Source: Stratiolaelaps scimitus
Lineage: Eukaryota; Arthropoda; Arachnida; Mesostigmata; Laelapidae
Assembly: GCA_019614645.1 (NCBI GenBank)
Contig: JABWDB010000001.1
Location: forward strand, 13,185,501 to 13,249,500
DNA length: 64,000 nucleotides
Direction of reading: 5' to 3'
This document shows positions 59,701 to 64,000 of this stretch, in pieces. The stretch's first letter is position 1, and every line of letters begins with the position of its first letter. The notes under the pieces were generated by a model. It saw only the letters and a list, made by a program, of their open reading frames with translations, had not been told where the DNA came from and searched no databases. A program made the translations under genes and the position numbers.

Positions 59701-62700
59701 AAGGAGGGAGCCAACGAGGGAGTCCTGAAGAGAATCGAACGTCTACGCATCGTAGTCCTATAATATACGCATCACTAGCAGTTTCCTTCGATGACTGGTC
59801 GTGCTCCTTGTGCTGCTGCCGCTGCTGCTGCTGGTGAGCCGGAGCAGGAGCAAAAGCAGAAACTGACTCTCGATGACTGAGGCAAAGACAGCGATGGGGG
59901 TAGTAGGAAGCCGTCAGTGCCAGTGAGAGTGGCAGCAGCAGCTCAGGGGTACGACCACCGGGGGCTGAGAGACCGACCAGGCCAACAGACAGACAGTTCA
60001 TGGACGGAATCCAGATGAGCAGCCACAGCACAAGCAGCATCCGCCGGCCAACAGCGGACGAACAGCAGTTACAGCAGCAGCACTTCCTCCACCGCTTCCA
60101 CTACTACTACTACTACAGACCGACAGATAGATCTATTGCTTTGATATAGATAGATATATCTCGTGGTGCCGAGGAGAGAGAGAGAGAGAGAGACTGTTCC
60201 TCCCTCGAGGAGGAGGAGGATGAAATGAAGTTGCCTCTGCCTCGTGCTGCAGTTATTGTTATTGTTGTTTACCTTCGGCGCATCATCATATCGACCTACA
60301 CGAATAGGGCTAGGTAGGTAGAACAACATTGGAGTGTGTGTGTGTGTGCAAGCTTATATGATACATTGCATTTCGCACACGAATAACCAATGTTATCGAC
60401 GAAACGGCACAAACAGTGCCCATCAATTTACAATTCCCAACAATTTAACAATTCCCTTTACGAGAACTTAAGCATTGTAAAACTGCAGTTCCTTTTAACA
60501 ATAGTCACTGAACGAATGAAACACCTACTCTAGTTATATTGTTGATTCTTAATCACGCTACACCTAGCCCGACCCGCGTTACACATCCTTCACTGCTTAT
60601 GTTAAGGATGGGTATGCCTGATACAGCATTAGGTTTTCAGAACGCGCACACAAATGCCGAGCGATGACAGCCTAGGGCCTCGGTTCGACCCAATATTGAT
60701 CAGGCATTGTTCGTAGATCGATCAAAGCGGCGCCGGTTTGTTACCATAGCTAGAATCAAGCGATCAGAGTTAAATGGTGCTTGATATAGTCTCGCTTGCA
60801 TCGTTCCATCTATCTTTAGCGGGTTCTGTCCATCGCTCGGTCTGTGTACGTATTATAATCGCCCTCTGACGTGTGGCGCCGCATTTGCGCCTTTACGATT
60901 ACCCACCTCACAGCCTCCGCCTAATCTATATAGAGACAGATATCGATGGATATAGAACTTTTACATTTCTTTGCTACCAGTCTGCTGCGGTGGCGGCGGC
61001 GACGGTGACTGCCGTTTCTGGCCGAATAGAAACGTCAATAACACGGGGTGGAAAGAGCAGAAAGCTCCGACGATCGAACGTTGCCCCGCTGTTCAGCATC
61101 TGGCCGCCGATTAAAACAATAAAACGAATATTGTCTGGTAACAAACGGCATTTGCTGGTTTAATAATTTCTCAGCAGCAGATGCACACGCGAGAATGGCA
61201 GGCGCTTCCAGCGCGCGCACACACGCCCGATCGCGCCACGACGGCAGATCGTGCATGCTTGGTACTGAGCCCGCAGATACACACTCTTATACGGACCGAG
61301 CACAGCGTTGATGTCTTTGTGCAGTTGAGAGCGTTCGCGACGCGAGAAGCACAACCGTGAACAATCAAACCGAAATACATATATAGGATAGAAGAGATTC
61401 CACTATTGGGAAGAGAAAGCCAGGCTTCTCGAGGGAGATATTGAGGAGAGGAGAGACGGGAGAGCCGTAGGAGAGGAATGATGATGCTCAATGTTCTCGG
61501 TGTTCCGCTGCTAGAACCCGAAATCTTTGATTGTAGGTAGCCGAATGTTGTGCCGCCACCGGTGCCGGTGGCGGCCAAAGGTGGCCGCGGTATTACCCGC
61601 TAGCCGAGCACGACGCAGTGGCAGCATGATGCCCTGTTGTTCGAGCGACAACAACAGGGTGCCCAATGTGTCCAGGGCTGGGTTCGATCTATGACGCGAA
61701 ATGCCCCGCGTAATATCTACGCGATTAGAAACATCGATGTGAGTGTTATCACGCGCGCGTGGACGCACGATCAGTGATCGGCTGGCATACGGGCAACCGC
61801 AGCGAATCGTCCGTTTTTGGGTCCACCGTAGTGTAATAATATTTAGACGAATCAGGGAGAAGACACGACGATAGCAGGGGGCGAGATTTACATCGTCGTC
61901 AAATCAGCCATTACTGCCTGTTCCGATTCGATGCCATTGCAGTGCAGAGAGGGATAATCTAACGGGGTCCATCGACGAGACACAGGTGAATGGAGAGCAG
62001 GAACCAACGAGACCTGAAAGAGGGACTCTGGCCGAGGCTATCGAGTGGATGTTGAAACAAGAACACACTGAGGGGAACACACTAATGATTGCTACTATTC
62101 GGATATTGTATTAGATTCTGTCATAGGGGGATAGATCAAGAGAGAGAGAGAGCTGGATGGGTATGAGCAAGCTATCGGTAATGGACTATAATAGAATACA
62201 ATGCGGATGTGCTGAAGACGAACGAATATCGTCGATATTGACTGAGTAAATTAACGTGACTAATGTTAAGGAATATGAATATATAGTATATACACGTATA
62301 ATATTATCGTTTGGTTAATGGAAGATAATCTGAGAGAATAAGGCACCGTTCAATTCGCGCTTACCATAATAATAGTAATAATTAAGGAATAATAATTAAG
62401 GGAAGTGCTGTCGTTGTTTCTTGAGTTGTATAATATTACACTGTCCTATTTAAAATTCGAACGGACCAATTTTCACAGATCGGCGAAAACATGAAGAGAC
62501 GAGACCCCGATGCGGAATTAATTCATCGAGCCCGGCTGTCTGTGGTCCTTGTTCCAGGCGGAGATCATTCTTTGTTGGCTCAGTTTGCCTCACCTCCGAT
62601 GAGTAAGTCTATCCGCCGGGGGTTGCGATTGTTCCGTTCACCAGATCGTCGGCTCGTCTGAACAATGATCCGTTTAGATATTTCGTTTACATCATCTCTC

Positions 62701-63113
62701 TCTCTCTGCTGCTGCTGCTGCTGTCCGCCGGTCGGCGTAGTCTCGTACGGTCCCATTCGATGCAAATCATCGTTTGTGGATCCATGTAACATCACGGCGC
62801 TGGTCACTGTCGTCGTCGTCGTCGTTGTTGACATTCTGAACGCTTTTGATGCTGCGGCGCCGGCAGCATTTTCACATGTCTTCGTTCGTCCGTCCGTCCG
62901 TCAGACGGATACCCATAGAGTAGAAGGGTAGACACACACTGATGGCAGAGTTCTTCAGCTCGTTGGCGATGTCGTTGAGACAAGGCGAGGAGACGAGACG
63001 AGAGAAGGCGGGAGTTTTTCCATTTCCTCTTCTCGTTACAATGGCATCGTATGATGATATTGGCCTATTGTCGTTATGATTATTGTTGCTCTCAAAAAAT
63101 TCCTCGAAACTAC

Positions 63114-63134
63114 ATAGATAGATAGATAGATAGT
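63114..63134. repeat. (GATA)n microsatellite
   Basis: About five GATA units. Could bind GATA factors, but simple-repeat origin is the plainer reading. Confidence 0.85.
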
Positions 63135-63956
63135 GATGGTATTCATGCATGCATTCAGACAAGATGTCAAATGTGAATGCGGTTGCTGCCGGCGTGTGGT
63201 CCGCCGGCGAGTTGGCGCCGGCCAGCAGATTGTCGGCGCTTGAGAATCAAACGACTGTGGAAAAAAATACACACACGAATTCTCAGCGGTTAGGGCATGA
63301 GCGCGCGCACTTTTCATATATTTATCTGCATTCGTTCGGCGGAGCCGAAATGAAAAACGTGAAAAAGAGAAGAAGAGAAAAAATCGTGGGGGAAAAAAAA
63401 ACAACCGTCTGATGTCGGGAACGGAAACGACCATCCGTCGGTGATGGTGAACAGTGTCGATGGCGGCGGCGACGGCGACTTCGGGAGGTGAAGAAAAGAT
63501 GTCCCCAAACTGAGCGGATCACGACTCCGGCGGCTTTTTCGCGCGGCGGCCAACGGACAGTGGCGGCGGGTTACGGCGCGAGCCGCTCCTCAACCGTTCC
63601 TTTCGGCGGTGTCATCGTCATCGTTGACAATACAGTCGAATCAGAGCGAACCCAAAGACAATACGGGGAGTGTCTGCGGTATTGTGCCTGACGCCTCCCC
63701 CCCCCCTCAAACCCCGTTCGTCTCATCTCTTCGTCGGGGGGGGGGGGTTGCGGTCGGCGCTGGCTAGGAATAGTGCGGTGTGTTCATTCCTCATCGTTTT
63801 CACCGGTACGGCTTCTGCTACAGCGCCCCGACGCGCGATCGCCAAAGTTCGCCATCGCCGCCATCATCATCAGCATAATCATCATTGTCGTCATTGTCGT
63901 ACGAAACAACAGCGGCAGCAGCAGCAGCCGCAGGATCAGAGCAAATGAAAAGGGAG

Positions 63957-63980
63957 AGCGAGAGAGAGAGAGAGAGAGGG
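63957..63980. repeat. (GA)n microsatellite followed by a G run
   Basis: GA run and six or more G residues close to the right edge of the window. Confidence 0.9.
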
Positions 63981-64000
63981 GGGTAGAGAAAAGAATGATG

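Larger units (their letters stand above)
59701..64000. other. Upstream DNA with palindromes and simple repeats
   Basis: No recognised gene. It holds (AG)n at 60174-60193, a weak minus-strand coding candidate at 61160-61768 that overlaps two perfect inverted repeats, (GATA)n at 63114-63134, a C10/G12 pair at 63697-63747, and (AG)n at 63957-63980 near the window end. Confidence 0.45.

Noticed and set aside
60660..60700. Sequence resembling a tRNA T-loop (GGTTCGACCC)
   Set aside because: No matching acceptor, D or anticodon stem could be drawn around it.
63114..63134. GATA cluster as a deliberate GATA-factor site
   Set aside because: A pure tandem repeat among many other microsatellites is the simpler explanation.

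Overview
This is an animal nuclear genome segment, most likely from an arthropod. It carries one gene I can identify with confidence: a spalt/SALL-family zinc-finger transcription factor on the minus strand. The coding exons I can resolve run from 38149 down to the stop codon at 29008. The arthropod inference rests on two things: the first double zinc finger is followed by a [11 protein letters not shown] block like that of insect Spalt proteins, and introns are short (mostly 120-900 nt). A mite or other chelicerate would fit the full set of four double fingers (Drosophila Spalt has three) and the heavy load of (TA)n, (TC)n and CAG/CTG repeats. That placement is an inference, not a proof.

The spalt gene was assembled exon by exon. 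I find 14 coding exons, every intron is GT-AG, and every phase agrees. They encode about 1,512 residues, in order: an N-terminal C2HC finger, a short Gln-rich oligomerisation-like segment, a first double C2H2 finger, a second double finger with the extra third finger typical of Spalt, a third double finger, a fourth double finger and a polyglutamine C-terminal region. The exon with the initiator Met (MSRRKQ-type in vertebrates) was not found. Either it lies beyond the right edge, more than 26 kb upstream, or it has diverged. Positions 38150-64000 are therefore probably the first intron and/or the 5' regulatory DNA of this gene.

Layout: 1-28.6 kb is non-coding downstream DNA with simple repeats, several perfect inverted repeats, an AT-rich block at about 9.2-11.2 kb with a foldback element and a short coding-like island, and a T-rich plus strand at about 24.5-28.6 kb next to the 3' end of spalt. 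28.6-38.15 kb is spalt. 38.15-49 kb is mixed-composition DNA with repeats. 49-59.7 kb is a GC-rich block full of triplet repeats, with many long ORFs on both strands that I attribute to composition. 59.7-64 kb is more non-coding DNA with palindromes and one weak coding candidate. I saw no tRNA, rRNA, CRISPR array or intact transposase gene.
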